Both the position numbers and the translations under genes were made by a program. From contig NZ_JAMXMC010000001.1 in NCBI RefSeq assembly GCF_024055665.1, positions 1-64,000 on the forward strand: DNA of 64,000 bases. The letters run 5' to 3'. The notes beneath the pieces are model-generated. The model did not search any database. It was given only the letters and a program-made list of their open reading frames with translations, and was not told the DNA's origin. Shown piece by piece: positions 1 through 10,243 of the stretch; positions within the stretch are counted from its first letter, which is position 1; every line of letters starts with the position of its first letter. The DNA comes from Ideonella oryzae (GTDB lineage Bacteria; Pseudomonadota; Gammaproteobacteria; Burkholderiales; Burkholderiaceae_C).

Positions 1-318
1 TTCCGGCAGCAGGCCGTGCGGGGTCTGCTTGGCGCCGGTCTCCGACAGGAACAGCACCTCGTCCTCGGTGACGGGCTGGTTCAGCGGCGCGCCCAGTTCC
101 TTCCAGTTCGGGAACAACTCGGTCAGGGCCTTGGGATCCATCACCGCGCCCGACAGGATGTGCGCGCCAGGCTCCGAGCCCTTCTCCAGCACCACCACAT
201 TGACCTCGGCGTCCTTCTCGGCAGCCAACTGCTTCAGGCGGATCGCGGTGGACAGCCCGGCCGGGCCACCGCCGACGATCACCACGTCATATTCCATCGA
301 TTCGCGGGCGGCATCCAT
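1..318 (-). CDS. electron transfer flavoprotein-ubiquinone oxidoreductase, N-terminal part (runs off the window)
   Basis: This is the first 106 residues of an ETF-QO, the flavin/4Fe-4S membrane-associated enzyme that passes electrons from acyl-CoA dehydrogenases via ETF to ubiquinone. The FAD-binding dinucleotide fold is visible (VVIVGGGPAGLSTAIRL), followed by the ETF-QO stretch GAHILSGAVMDPKAL and an NWKELGAPL segment. The ATG at 318 lies 2 nt past the thiolase stop; an internal ATG at 297 (MEYDVVIVGGG) is an alternative start. It is the last visible gene of the run FadB-like, thiolase, ETF-QO, which fits electron disposal from beta-oxidation. The C-terminal iron-sulfur part lies outside the window. 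The assignment rests on the N-terminal motifs only. Confidence 0.85.
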   Translation of the reverse strand, partial: MDAARESMEYDVVIVGGGPAGLSTAIRLKQLAAEKDAEVNVVVLEKGSEPGAHILSGAVMDPKALTELFPNWKELGAPLNQPVTEDEVLFLSETGAKQTPHGLLPE

Positions 319-320
319 GC

Positions 321-1523
<1,203 letters not shown>

Positions 1524-1632
1524 GGTGATGAGCAGGTGCAGCGCCGTTGCCGGCAACAGAGGTCCCACCGGCCTGCCGCAGCACGCCGGGGAGCGAAGGA
1601 ATCAGCGGAAAGCGAGGGGCTGGGGGGCCGGC

Positions 1633-3690
1633 TCAGACCAGCAGCACGCGCAGGTCCCCCTGGCGGGCGCCAAAGCCGGCGGCCGCGACCAGCGTCGCCA
1701 GCTCGTCCGCCAGCGCCACCGGGTCCTGCTGGCGGGCCCAGAACACCGGCCCGCCTTCCCAGCGCGGGAAGCCATAGCCCTGGACCAGCACCACGTCGAT
1801 GTCGCTGGCGCGGGTGGCCACGCCCTCGGCCAGCAGCAGCGCCGCTTCGTTGACCATGGCCAGCAGCGCGCGGCGCCGGATGGTTTCGGCCGCCAGGGCC
1901 TGGGGCGTTCCGCCGCGGGCAGCACGGGCCTGTTCGATCAGGTCGCGCACGGTCGCATCGGTGGCGGGCGCGGCCTGGCCGTCGGTGTAGACGTAGTAGC
2001 CGGCCCCGGTCTTGCGGCCCAGCCGGCCGCGTTCACACAGGCCGTCCAGGATGGGCACGTAGCGCTCACGCGGGTCGCGGCTGGTGGCCTGGGCCTGGCG
2101 CATGCGCCAGGCGATGTCCAGGCCGGACAGGTCCGCCACCGCGAACGGGCCCATGGCGAAGCCCATGCCGGTCAGGGCCTGGTCCACCTCTTCGGGCCAG
2201 GCGCCGTCTTCCAGTATGAACTCGCACTGGCGCCGGTAGGCGTTGTAGATGCGGTTGCCGATGAAGCCGAAGGCATTGCCGCAGCGCACCGGCAGCTTGC
2301 CCAGGTGCTGGCCCAGGGCCATGCCAGTGGTCAGCACCTCCGGGGCGGTGGCCTGGCCCTGCACCACCTCCAGCAGCTTCATCACCTGGGCCGGGCTGAA
2401 GAAGTGCAGGCCCAGCACATCCGCCGGCCGGCCGGTGGCGGCGGCGATCCCGTCGATGTCCAGGTAGGAGGTGTTGGTGGCCAGCACCGCGCCCGGGCGA
2501 GCATGGGCGTCGATGCGCTGGAACACTGCCTGCTTGACCGCCAGATCCTCGAACACGGCTTCCACCACCAGATCGACCTGCGCCAGGGCGGCCCAGTCCA
2601 GCGTGGCGGTCAGCCGGGCCAGGGCTTCGCCGGCCCGGGCCGTCGTGAGCTTGCCCGCCGCCACCCGGCTGCTGTAGTGCGCATGGATGCGCTGCACGCC
2701 GGCTGCCAGCGCCTCCTGCGCCTGCTCCAGCAGCAACACGCCCAGGCCGGCGTCCAGCGCGCTGATCGCGATGCCAGTGCCCATGGTGCCGGCGCCGATC
2801 ACCGCCACCCGGTCCACCGGCCGGGGCGGCACCTGCAGCGCGGCAGGCAGTTTCACCACCTCGCGTTCGGCCTTGAACAGATAGCGCAGGGCCCGCGCCT
2901 GCGGACTGGCCACCAGGCCGAGGAACAGGGCCCGCTCTCGCGCCAGGCCCGCCTCGAAGGGATCGGCCACCGCGGCCAGGGCGTCCAGCAGAGCCGTGTG
3001 GGCGGACTGCAGGCGTTGGCGGGGCTGCAGCCGCGCGCGGGCGGTGTCCACCAGGAACCGCACCGCCGCCGCCTCGGGCTGCCGGTCTCGCGCCAGGGGC
3101 CAGGGGGCGCCGGCCTCGGCCTGGCGCAGCGCCACCGTGGCGGCGGCCGGCACCAGGTCGTCGGCCACCACGCGGTCGAACAAGCCCGAGTCGGCCAGCG
3201 ACCGCGCGGTGCGGGCCTGGCCGGACTGCATCATCTCCAGCGCGGTCGGCAGCCCGACCAGCCGGGGCAGGCGCTGGGTGCCGCCGCCACCGGGGATCAG
3301 GCCGATCTGGATCTCCGGCAGGCCCACGCGGGCACCCTCCAGCGCCACCCGGGCGTGGCAGGCCAGCGCCAGCTCCAGGCCGCCGCCCAGGGCCACGCCG
3401 GCCAGGGCGGCCACCACCGGTTTGGCTGCCCCCTCCAGGGTCGCCAGCAGTTGGTCCAGCCGGGGTTCGGCCGTCTGCAGCGGGGTGCCCATCTCGCTGA
3501 CATCGGCACCGGCCGAGAAGGCCCGCGCATCGCCGGTCAGCACGATGGCCCGCACCGCGGCGTCGGCCTGGGCCGCCGTCAGCGCCTGCAGCAAACGGGC
3601 CCGCAGGGCATGGCTCAGGGCCTGGACCGGCGGGTGGTCCAGCGTGATGACGGCGACAGCGCCTTGCAGGGTGTAGAGGGACACGAACAC
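1633..3690 (-). CDS. bifunctional enoyl-CoA hydratase/3-hydroxyacyl-CoA dehydrogenase (FadB/FadJ-like)
   Basis: This 685-residue fusion performs the hydration and NAD-dependent oxidation steps of beta-oxidation. The N-terminal crotonase domain (about 1-190) shows the oxyanion-hole segment AFSAGADVSEM and both acid-bearing segments, GVALGGGLELALACHARVA and LPEIQIGLIPGGGGTQRLPR. The central NAD-binding domain starts at about residue 290 with VAVIGAGTMGTGIAISALDAG, and LHFFSPAQVMKLLEVV carries the catalytic His region. Two C-terminal HAD helical domains follow (GNRIYNAYRRQCEF, GRKTGAGYYVY). The start is a GTG at 3690. The gene is divergent from a LysR regulator across a 99-bp promoter rich in TTTGACA repeats, and it leads the run with thiolase and ETF-QO. 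Confidence 0.92.
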   Translation of the reverse strand: MFVSLYTLQGAVAVITLDHPPVQALSHALRARLLQALTAAQADAAVRAIVLTGDARAFSAGADVSEMGTPLQTAEPRLDQLLATLEGAAKPVVAALAGVALGGGLELALACHARVALEGARVGLPEIQIGLIPGGGGTQRLPRLVGLPTALEMMQSGQARTARSLADSGLFDRVVADDLVPAAATVALRQAEAGAPWPLARDRQPEAAAVRFLVDTARARLQPRQRLQSAHTALLDALAAVADPFEAGLARERALFLGLVASPQARALRYLFKAEREVVKLPAALQVPPRPVDRVAVIGAGTMGTGIAISALDAGLGVLLLEQAQEALAAGVQRIHAHYSSRVAAGKLTTARAGEALARLTATLDWAALAQVDLVVEAVFEDLAVKQAVFQRIDAHARPGAVLATNTSYLDIDGIAAATGRPADVLGLHFFSPAQVMKLLEVVQGQATAPEVLTTGMALGQHLGKLPVRCGNAFGFIGNRIYNAYRRQCEFILEDGAWPEEVDQALTGMGFAMGPFAVADLSGLDIAWRMRQAQATSRDPRERYVPILDGLCERGRLGRKTGAGYYVYTDGQAAPATDATVRDLIEQARAARGGTPQALAAETIRRRALLAMVNEAALLLAEGVATRASDIDVVLVQGYGFPRWEGGPVFWARQQDPVALADELATLVAAAGFGARQGDLRVLLV

Positions 3691-3731
3691 GCCTCCGAAA
3701 ACGATGCACCATTCTTCGGGAGCGAATCTCC

Positions 3732-3779
3732 TTTGACAATTGGAAAGCCAGTAGACAAACTGTCAAATCCTCTTTGACA
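3732..3779. promoter_or_regulatory. TTTGACA repeats in the LysR/FadB-like divergent promoter
   Basis: TTTGACA occurs at 3732-3738 and 3773-3779, and its inverse TGTCAAA at 3761-3767. The last two form a perfect 7-bp dyad with a 5-nt spacer (3761-3779). The repeats fill the gap between the divergent FadB-like (start 3690) and LysR (start 3790) genes. They include TTGACA strings that could serve as -35 boxes on either strand. A role as the operator of the adjacent LysR protein is inferred from position. Confidence 0.5.
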
Positions 3780-3789
3780 TTCAAGCCCC

Positions 3790-4731
3790 ATGGACGTCAA
3801 CGCCCTGCTGCTGCTGGTGGACATCGTCGAGGCCGGCAACCTGAGCCAGGCCGCGCGCAAACGCAAGATGAGCCGGGCCAACATCAGCTACCACCTGACC
3901 CAGCTGGAGAAGTCGCTGGGCCAGCAGCTGGTGCGCCGCACCACCCGCCGCATCGACCCGACCGAAGCCGGGCTGCGCCTGTACCGGCATGGCTGCGTGA
4001 TCCGCGACGAGCTTCAGGCCGCGCAGGAGTCGGTGGCCAGCCTGCGTGAAGGCCTGCACGGCAGCGTGCGCCTGGCCGTGCCCACCGGCTTCGGGCAGCT
4101 GGTGATGTCGCACTGGCTGATCGAATTCAAGCGTCAGCACCCCAGCATCCGGCTGGAGCTGTTGTTCGACAACCGGGTGGACGACCTGCTGCGCGACGAG
4201 GTGGACCTGGCGATCCGCGTGCTGTCCGAACCGCCGCCGCAGCTGATCGCCCGCGAGCTCAGCCGCATGCGCCACATCGTCTGCGCCTCCCGCCAGTATG
4301 CGGACGAGCACCCGCTGCCCACCCGGCTGGAGGACCTGGCGCAGGTGCCGCTGATCACCTCCAACGTGGTGGGGCGCGCGCTGCGGGTGTCGGCCTACCG
4401 GGGCGAGGAGCGGCACGAGATCGCGCTGCAGCCCACGCTGGCCTCCGAAAACTTCCAGTTCCTGCACGAGGCCATCCTGGCCGGCCTGGGCGTGGGGCTG
4501 GTGCCCGACTACGTGGTGGCCCGTGAACTGGCCACGGGCGAGGTGGTCACCGGTCTGGACGACTGGCGCCTGAGCATCTTCGGCTCGCGCCTGTTCCTGC
4601 TGCGCATGCCCGACCGCTACGAGACCCTGGCCACCCGCACGTTGATCGACTTCGTGCTGGCGCAGGCCAAGGCCTGGGCCAGCACCGGAGATCAGGCCGG
4701 CAGTTCGAGCACCACCTTGCCGAACTGCTGA
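3790..4731 (+). CDS. LysR family transcriptional regulator
   Basis: This 313-residue LysR protein has a winged helix-turn-helix at residues 1-60 (DIVEAGNLSQAARKRKMSRA, then NISYHLTQLEKSLGQQLVRR). A periplasmic-binding-like effector domain follows (GSVRLAVPTGFGQLVMSHWL, DLAIRVLSEPPPQLIAREL). It is divergent from the FadB-like gene and probably controls it; the effector is unknown but could be an acyl-CoA or aromatic acid. Its 3' end overlaps the convergent dehydrogenase gene by 40 bp (4692-4731), so the two transcripts are complementary at their ends. Confidence 0.88.
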   Translation: MDVNALLLLVDIVEAGNLSQAARKRKMSRANISYHLTQLEKSLGQQLVRRTTRRIDPTEAGLRLYRHGCVIRDELQAAQESVASLREGLHGSVRLAVPTGFGQLVMSHWLIEFKRQHPSIRLELLFDNRVDDLLRDEVDLAIRVLSEPPPQLIARELSRMRHIVCASRQYADEHPLPTRLEDLAQVPLITSNVVGRALRVSAYRGEERHEIALQPTLASENFQFLHEAILAGLGVGLVPDYVVARELATGEVVTGLDDWRLSIFGSRLFLLRMPDRYETLATRTLIDFVLAQAKAWASTGDQAGSSSTTLPNC

Positions 4732-5726
4732 CCGGAGGCCAGGCGGTCCAAGGCCGCGTGGATGGCCTCCAGCGGATAGCGACTGTCGATCACCGGCCGC
4801 AGGCCGGAGCGGGCGACAAAGCGCAACAGCTCGTCGAATTCCTGCACCGTGCCGTAGGTCGAGCCGATGACCTGCAGCTGGCGCACGAACAGGCGGCGCA
4901 GGTCGGCCGGCGGCTGGTCGCCACTGGTGGCACCACAGGTCACCAACCGGCCGCCACGCACCAGCGATTTGAGGGCACTGCCCCAGACCGCCTCGCCGAC
5001 GTTCTCGATCACCAGGTCCACGCCGCGGCCGCCGGTCCAGTCCAGCACGGCCTTCGCCACGTCCTGGGAGGCGCTGTGGATGGCATGGTCGGCGCCCAGC
5101 GCCCGCGCCTGGTCCAACTTGGCCTCGTCGCGCGAGGTGACGATCACCCGTGCGCCCACCTGCCGGGCCAGCTGCAGCGCAGCAAGCGACACCCCACCGC
5201 CGATGCCGAACACCAACACCGTCTCCCAGGGCTGCAGGCGTCCGCGGGTGAACAGCATGCGCCAGGCGGTCAGGTGGTTGACGCCCAGCGCCGCGCCCTG
5301 CACGAAGTCCAGACCCTCCGGCAAGGGCAACACATTGACGGCCGGCAGGCTGACCCACTGGGCGAAGGTGCCGTCGCGGTGTTCGCCCAGCAGCTTCAGC
5401 CGGGTGCAAAGCACGCCCTCGCCACGGCGGCAGAATTCGCAGCGCCCGCAGGCCACGCCCGCGTGCAGGGCCACGCGCTGACCCACGCGCAGCAGGGGCT
5501 CGTCGGCGTCCACCTCGTCCACCCAGCCGGCGCCGTCCAGGCCCATGATCTGCGGCAGCGTGTGGGTGATGCCCGCGCCGCTGTCGCGCATGTAGAGGTC
5601 CACCCGGTTCAGCGTGGCCGCCTGCAGGCGCACCAGCACCTCACCCGGCCGCCGCTCGGGCCGGGGCCGCTCGCCCACCTGCACCACCTCGTTGCCACCG
5701 TGCCCGATGATGTAGGCTGCTCTCAT
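4692..5726 (-). CDS. zinc-binding alcohol dehydrogenase family protein (MDR superfamily)
   Basis: This 344-residue medium-chain dehydrogenase/reductase has the GroES-like N-terminal domain and a Rossmann domain (VLVFGIGGGVSLAALQLARQ, then TSRDEAKLDQARALGADHAI). A four-cysteine structural zinc lobe is clear (CGRCEFCRRGEGVLC). The catalytic-zinc motif GHE is absent: the equivalent place reads MGLDGAG, and the usual first Cys ligand region reads NRVDLYMRD. It therefore more likely acts like a quinone/enoyl reductase-type member than a classical alcohol dehydrogenase. The start ATG at 5726 (MRAAYIIGHGG) was preferred over an in-frame upstream start. It is divergent from a MarR gene with a perfect palindrome between, so MarR control is likely. 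Confidence 0.85.
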   Translation of the reverse strand: MRAAYIIGHGGNEVVQVGERPRPERRPGEVLVRLQAATLNRVDLYMRDSGAGITHTLPQIMGLDGAGWVDEVDADEPLLRVGQRVALHAGVACGRCEFCRRGEGVLCTRLKLLGEHRDGTFAQWVSLPAVNVLPLPEGLDFVQGAALGVNHLTAWRMLFTRGRLQPWETVLVFGIGGGVSLAALQLARQVGARVIVTSRDEAKLDQARALGADHAIHSASQDVAKAVLDWTGGRGVDLVIENVGEAVWGSALKSLVRGGRLVTCGATSGDQPPADLRRLFVRQLQVIGSTYGTVQEFDELLRFVARSGLRPVIDSRYPLEAIHAALDRLASGQQFGKVVLELPA

Positions 5727-5750
5727 TCCTGTCCCTCGATTCACCCGAAT

Positions 5751-5772
5751 AAATGACAACTGATTGTCATTT
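5751..5772. promoter_or_regulatory. palindromic operator between the MDR dehydrogenase and MarR genes
   Basis: There is a perfect inverted repeat AAATGACAA / TTGTCATTT with a 4-nt centre (CTGA). It lies 24 bp upstream of the dehydrogenase ATG (5726) and 29 bp upstream of the MarR ATG (5802). Its length and symmetry suit a dimeric winged-helix MarR repressor, so shared control of both genes is inferred. Confidence 0.65.
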
Positions 5773-5801
5773 CTTGGGCACACCTCGACAAGCACCCCGA
5801 C

Positions 5802-6317
5802 ATGCCCCCCTCCGACAAGAAGACCGACGAAGCCCGTGAAGAGATTGCCAACCGCTTGTTCTTCAAGCTCTATCAGTGCGCCAATCTGCTACACAAGACC
5901 GGCACCCGCGCGGTGGAGAGCGAGGGGCTGACGACGCAGCAGTGGGCGGTGCTGGGTGCACTGTCGCTGCCCGAGTCGGCCCAGGGCCGCAGCGTGGGCG
6001 ATCTGGCGCGCTACCTGCTGGTGAGCCGGCAGAACCTGGCCGGGGTCATCGGTCGCCTGGAGCGCGACGGCCGCATCCGCATCGACCCGGATCCAAGCGA
6101 CCGGCGCTCCCGTCTGGTTCGACTCACCGAGGCCGGCATGAAGGTGTGGCACCAACAAGCCCAACCCAAGATTCACGCGTACTACGAGCAGGCCACCACC
6201 GACTTTTCTTTTGGCGACCTGATCCACACCACCCATTACCTGATGCGGCTGCTCGAGAACATGCAGCGGCTCGACCAGGGCCAGGGCGAAGACGAGCCGG
6301 AGGACGACGGCGCCTGA
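5802..6317 (+). CDS. MarR family transcriptional regulator
   Basis: This 171-residue MarR-type regulator has a dimerisation helix (FFKLYQCANLLHKTGTRAVE), a winged HTH (LTTQQWAVLGALS, VGDLARYLLVSRQNLAGVIG) and the wing signature DPDPSDRRSRLVRLTEAG. It has an acidic C-terminal tail (GQGEDEPEDDGA). It is divergent from the MDR dehydrogenase and faces a perfect palindrome in the shared promoter. The stop lies 4 nt before the stop of the convergent ABC permease, leaving no room for an ordinary terminator. The ligand is unknown. Confidence 0.88.
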   Translation: MPPSDKKTDEAREEIANRLFFKLYQCANLLHKTGTRAVESEGLTTQQWAVLGALSLPESAQGRSVGDLARYLLVSRQNLAGVIGRLERDGRIRIDPDPSDRRSRLVRLTEAGMKVWHQQAQPKIHAYYEQATTDFSFGDLIHTTHYLMRLLENMQRLDQGQGEDEPEDDGA

Positions 6318-6321
6318 ACCC

Positions 6322-7488
6322 TCAGGCCATCTGGCTGATGGTGCGCCGAAAGCGCGCCAGCGACAGGCCGAACAGCACGCTGCCGATCACCGCCAGCGCC
6401 AGGAACTGCACCCACACCACCTCCAGCCCGGCACCGCGGTAGAGGATGGCCTGGCTCAGCTCGGTGAAGTGGGTGGTGGGCGCGGCCAGCATCAGGTCCT
6501 GCACGAAAACGGGCATGCTCTCGCGCGGGGTGGTTCCCCCGGAGAGCATCTGCAGCGGAATCAGCGTCAGGATCAGCAACAGGCCGAACTGCGGCATGCT
6601 GCGTGCCACGGTGGCCAGGAAGATGCCCATCGAGGTGGTGGCGAACAGGTGCAACAGCGTGCCGAAGAAGAACAGCACCAGAGAGCCCTCGATCGGCACC
6701 TTCAGCGCACCCTGGATCACCAGGTTGAGCGACAGCGTGGAGGCGACCACCACCACCAGCGCCATCGACCACACTTTGGACAGCATGATCTCGCCAGGGG
6801 TCACCGGCATCACCAGCAGGTGCTCCACCGTGCCGTGCTCGCGCTCGCGGATCAGCGCCGCGCCGGTCAGGATGATGGACAGCATGGTGACGTTGTTCAC
6901 CACCTCCATCAGCGCGCCGAACCAGCTGCCTTCCAGCGCGGGGTTGAAGCGCATGCGCAGCGCCAGCTCCACCGGCAGCGTGCCACCGCCCCGGTACCGC
7001 TGGACGAATTCGTTGACCTCGTCCTGCACGATCTGCTGCACCGCGCCATTGCCGGTGAAGGCCTGGCTCATGCGGGTGGCGTCGATGTTGAGCTGCGCAG
7101 CCGGCGCGCGGCCGGCCAGCACGTCGCGCTGGAAGTTGGGCGGGATGTCCAGCACGAAGGTGTAGATGCCGGCATCCATCCCCGGGTCCACCTGGTCACG
7201 GGTGATCATGGCCGGCGGGCGGAAGTGCGGCGGGTAGAAGGCCGAGACAATCTGCTGCGACAGCGCGGACTGGTCCTCGTCCAGGATGGCGATGGGCGCC
7301 TGGTGCAGGGTCTCCGGCACAGCCGTGGCCGCCACGTAGACCGACACCGTGAAGGTGTAGACGATCAGCACCAGCATCGTCGGGTCGCGCCACAGGCTCC
7401 AAAGCTCCTTGATGCCCAGGCGGTAGACATTGGCCAGGTGGCGCCGCCAGGCGGGCCGGTGCGGAGCGGGTGCGTTCGGGGTGGCCAT
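6322..7488 (-). CDS. ABC-2 type transporter permease (YhhJ-like)
   Basis: This 388-residue integral membrane protein is of the ABC-2 permease class. It has one N-terminal membrane segment (near residues 25-60), a large extracytoplasmic loop and a C-terminal group of about five membrane segments (MLSIILTGAALIREREHGTV, SMGIFLATVARSMPQFGLLL). The motif REREHGTVEHLLVMPVTPGEI is the conserved cytoplasmic loop of YhhJ/YhiH-type permeases. It is the last gene of an operon: outer-membrane lipoprotein, adaptor, RbbA-like, YhhJ-like. The start lies 1 nt past the RbbA-like stop. It probably forms a dimer or heterodimer with the RbbA-like permease half in a drug or envelope-component exporter; the substrate is unknown. 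Confidence 0.88.
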   Translation of the reverse strand: MATPNAPAPHRPAWRRHLANVYRLGIKELWSLWRDPTMLVLIVYTFTVSVYVAATAVPETLHQAPIAILDEDQSALSQQIVSAFYPPHFRPPAMITRDQVDPGMDAGIYTFVLDIPPNFQRDVLAGRAPAAQLNIDATRMSQAFTGNGAVQQIVQDEVNEFVQRYRGGGTLPVELALRMRFNPALEGSWFGALMEVVNNVTMLSIILTGAALIREREHGTVEHLLVMPVTPGEIMLSKVWSMALVVVVASTLSLNLVIQGALKVPIEGSLVLFFFGTLLHLFATTSMGIFLATVARSMPQFGLLLILTLIPLQMLSGGTTPRESMPVFVQDLMLAAPTTHFTELSQAILYRGAGLEVVWVQFLALAVIGSVLFGLSLARFRRTISQMA

Positions 7489-7489
7489 C

Positions 7490-10243
7490 TCAACGCTCCT
7501 GCTTCTTCAGCAGCGCGATGGCGCCGCCGAGGATGACCGGGAAGCTCAGCAGCAGCGGCCAGATCGCCCCCTGCAGATCGCCCAACGACAGGCCCTTGCT
7601 GAACACGCCGCGGCTGATGGTGAACATGTAGGTGGCCGGGTAGAGCGTGCCGATCACATGACCCGCGCCCTCCAGCGAACTGACCGGGTTGAGCAAGCCG
7701 GAGAACTGCACCGCCGGCAGCATGGTGCCGATCATCGTGAAGAACATCGCGGCGATCTGGCTGTTGGTGACCGTGGAGGCCAGCAGGCCCAGCGCGGTGG
7801 AACTGAGGCAGAACAGCACCGTGGCCAGCGCCAGCGTCGCAAAGCTGCCAGTGATGGGCACGCCGAACACGGTGACGGCCAGCAGGCTCATCAGCGCGAA
7901 GTTCAGCAGCGCCAGGCCCACGTAAGGCATCTGCTTGCCCAGCAGGAATTCGGTGCGGGTGACCGGCGTGACGTAGAGGTTCAGGATGGAGCCGAGCTCC
8001 TTCTCACGCACCACCGCCAGCGCGGTCAGCATGGCCGGCAGCATCAGCAGCAGCAGCGGCATCACGGCCGGCACCATGGCCGGCAGGCTACGCACATCGG
8101 GGTTGTAGCGGTAGCGCGTCTCGACCGAGGCCGCCCCTGCCAGCGTCTGGCCGGTGCGGGCGCGGATGCGATCGACCAGCCAGAGCTGGTGCATGGCCTG
8201 CACATAGCCCTGGATGGTCTCGGCCCGCTGCGGCATCGCGCCATCGACCCAGGCGCCCACCTGCACCGTCTGGCCGCGCAGCACGCTGCGCTCGAAGCCG
8301 GGCGGGATCTCGATCACCAGCGACAGCTCGCCGCTGCGCATGCGCCGGTCCAGCTCGCGGTAGTCCTGCACCGGCGCTTGCTCGGTGAAGTAGCGCGAGC
8401 CGCTGAGCTCCAGCGCGTAGCTCTGACTGAGCGGGCTGTCGTCGCGGTCCAGCACCGCGTAGCGCAGGTCCTCCACGTCCAGGCTGATGCCGAAGCCGAT
8501 CACGAACATCAGCAGCACCGAGCCGCCCAGAGCCATGGCCGCGCGCACCGGGTCGCGCCGCAGCTCCAGCGATTCGCGCCACATGTAGCTGGCCATGCGC
8601 CCCAGGCTGGCTCGCCACCGCCGGCCCAGCGAGGGACGGTCCACCGCGGACGCCGGGGCCTGCCAGGCCGCCTCGGCGGCCTCGTCCTGGTCACCGCCCT
8701 CGCCCGCTGCGCTGTCACGCAGGTAGCCGATGAAGGCCTCCTCCAGCGTGGCCGCGCCGCGTTTGGCCATCAGCGCGGCCGGCGTGTCGCTGTCCAGCAC
8801 CCGGCCCGCATCCATCATGGACATGCGGTCGCAGCGCTCCGCCTCGTTCATGAAGTGGGTCGAGATGAAGATCGTGACCTTGTCGCGCCGCGACAGCTCC
8901 ACCATCAGCCGCCAGAAGGCGTCGCGCGCCACCGGGTCCACGCCGGAGGTGGGCTCGTCCAGGATCAGCAGGTCCGGCTTGTGCACCACGGCCACCGCCA
9001 GCGACAGGCGCTGGCGCAGGCCCAGCGGCAGCTTCTCCGGCAGGGTGTCTCGCACCTCGGCCAGGTCGAAGCGGGCAATCATCTCCTCCACCCGGGCCGC
9101 CACCTCGGCCTGCGGCACATGGAACAGCTGGGCGTGCAGCACCAGGTTCTGCACCACCGTCAGCTCGCCATAGAGCGAGAAGGCCTGCGACATGTAGCCC
9201 ACCCGGCGGCGGGTGTCCATGCGGCTGGCGTCCACCGGCTGACTGAACAGGAAGGCCTGGCCCTCGCTGGCCGGCAGCAGGCCGGTGAGCATCTTCATCG
9301 TGGTGGACTTGCCGCAGCCGTTGGAGCCGAGAAAGCCGAAGATCTCGCCGCGCCGGATGCGGAAGCTCACATGGTCCACCGCGACGAAGTCGCCAAAGCG
9401 CATCGTCAGGTCGCGCGCCTCGATGGCGATGTCCTCGTGGCCATCGTCCAGCGGCGGGATCTCCACTGGCCGGTAGTCGCGCCGCTTGGCCTCGGGCAGC
9501 AGGCGGATGAAGGCCTGCTCCAGCGAGCCGGAGCCCGTCTGGGCCAGCAACTCGCCTGGCGAGCCGGTGGCCAGCACCTGGCCGTCGTCCAGCGCCACCA
9601 GCCAGTCGAAACGCTGGGCCTCGTCCATGTAGGCGGTGGCCACCAGCACGCTCATGCCCGGGCGCTGCCGGCGGATGCGGCCGATCAGCTCCCAGAACTG
9701 GGCCCGGGCCAGCGGGTCCACGCCGGTGGTAGGCTCGTCGAGGATGAGCAGGTCGGGGTCGTGGATCAGCGCGCAGCACAGCCCCAGCTTCTGCTTCATG
9801 CCACCGGACAGCTTGCCGGCCGGGCGGTCCAGGAAGGGGTGCAGGCCGGTGCTGCGGGTCAGCGCATCGATGCGCCGGCGCCGCTCGGCCGCATCATGGC
9901 CGAACAGCTTGGCGAAGAACTGCAGGTTCTCCTCCACCGACAGGGTGGGATAGAGGTTGCGCCCCAGGCCCTGCGGCATGTAGGCGATGCGCGGGCAGAC
10001 GGTGTTGCGGTGGGCCACACTGGCCATGTCGCCGCCCAGCGCCTGCACCTGGCCCTGCTGGATGGCCCGGGCGCCGGCCACCAGCGCCAGCAGGCTGGAC
10101 TTGCCCACGCCATCCGGGCCGATCAGGCCGACCATGACGCCCGCGGGGAGGTCCAGCGTCACGTCGTCCAGCGCCACGCTGCGGCCATACACCTGCCGCA
10201 CGCCCTGCAGCCGGGCCACCGGAGTGCCCTGGGCCAGGCTCAT
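7490..10243 (-). CDS. rbbA: ABC transporter with two fused ATPase domains and an ABC-2 permease (RbbA/YhiH-like)
   Basis: This 917-residue protein has two ATP-binding cassettes followed by an ABC-2 permease. ATPase 1 has a slightly altered Walker A (GPDGVGKSS), signature [11 protein letters not shown] and Walker [13 protein letters not shown]. ATPase 2 has Walker [10 protein letters not shown], a changed signature [13 protein letters not shown] and Walker [13 protein letters not shown]. Both have H-loop-like ends ([21 protein letters not shown]). The permease (about residues 540-917) repeats the [20 protein letters not shown] loop seen in the YhhJ-like neighbour. The architecture matches E. 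coli RbbA. That protein has been called ribosome-associated, but the operon here (adaptor, outer-membrane factor) points to export. Its start overlaps the adaptor stop by 4 nt. Confidence 0.9.
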   Translation of the reverse strand: MSLAQGTPVARLQGVRQVYGRSVALDDVTLDLPAGVMVGLIGPDGVGKSSLLALVAGARAIQQGQVQALGGDMASVAHRNTVCPRIAYMPQGLGRNLYPTLSVEENLQFFAKLFGHDAAERRRRIDALTRSTGLHPFLDRPAGKLSGGMKQKLGLCCALIHDPDLLILDEPTTGVDPLARAQFWELIGRIRRQRPGMSVLVATAYMDEAQRFDWLVALDDGQVLATGSPGELLAQTGSGSLEQAFIRLLPEAKRRDYRPVEIPPLDDGHEDIAIEARDLTMRFGDFVAVDHVSFRIRRGEIFGFLGSNGCGKSTTMKMLTGLLPASEGQAFLFSQPVDASRMDTRRRVGYMSQAFSLYGELTVVQNLVLHAQLFHVPQAEVAARVEEMIARFDLAEVRDTLPEKLPLGLRQRLSLAVAVVHKPDLLILDEPTSGVDPVARDAFWRLMVELSRRDKVTIFISTHFMNEAERCDRMSMMDAGRVLDSDTPAALMAKRGAATLEEAFIGYLRDSAAGEGGDQDEAAEAAWQAPASAVDRPSLGRRWRASLGRMASYMWRESLELRRDPVRAAMALGGSVLLMFVIGFGISLDVEDLRYAVLDRDDSPLSQSYALELSGSRYFTEQAPVQDYRELDRRMRSGELSLVIEIPPGFERSVLRGQTVQVGAWVDGAMPQRAETIQGYVQAMHQLWLVDRIRARTGQTLAGAASVETRYRYNPDVRSLPAMVPAVMPLLLLMLPAMLTALAVVREKELGSILNLYVTPVTRTEFLLGKQMPYVGLALLNFALMSLLAVTVFGVPITGSFATLALATVLFCLSSTALGLLASTVTNSQIAAMFFTMIGTMLPAVQFSGLLNPVSSLEGAGHVIGTLYPATYMFTISRGVFSKGLSLGDLQGAIWPLLLSFPVILGGAIALLKKQER

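Noticed and set aside
4692-4731. Truncation of the LysR or dehydrogenase gene because they overlap
   Set aside because: Both proteins have normal length and complete C-termini; the 40-bp convergent overlap is a real tail-to-tail arrangement.
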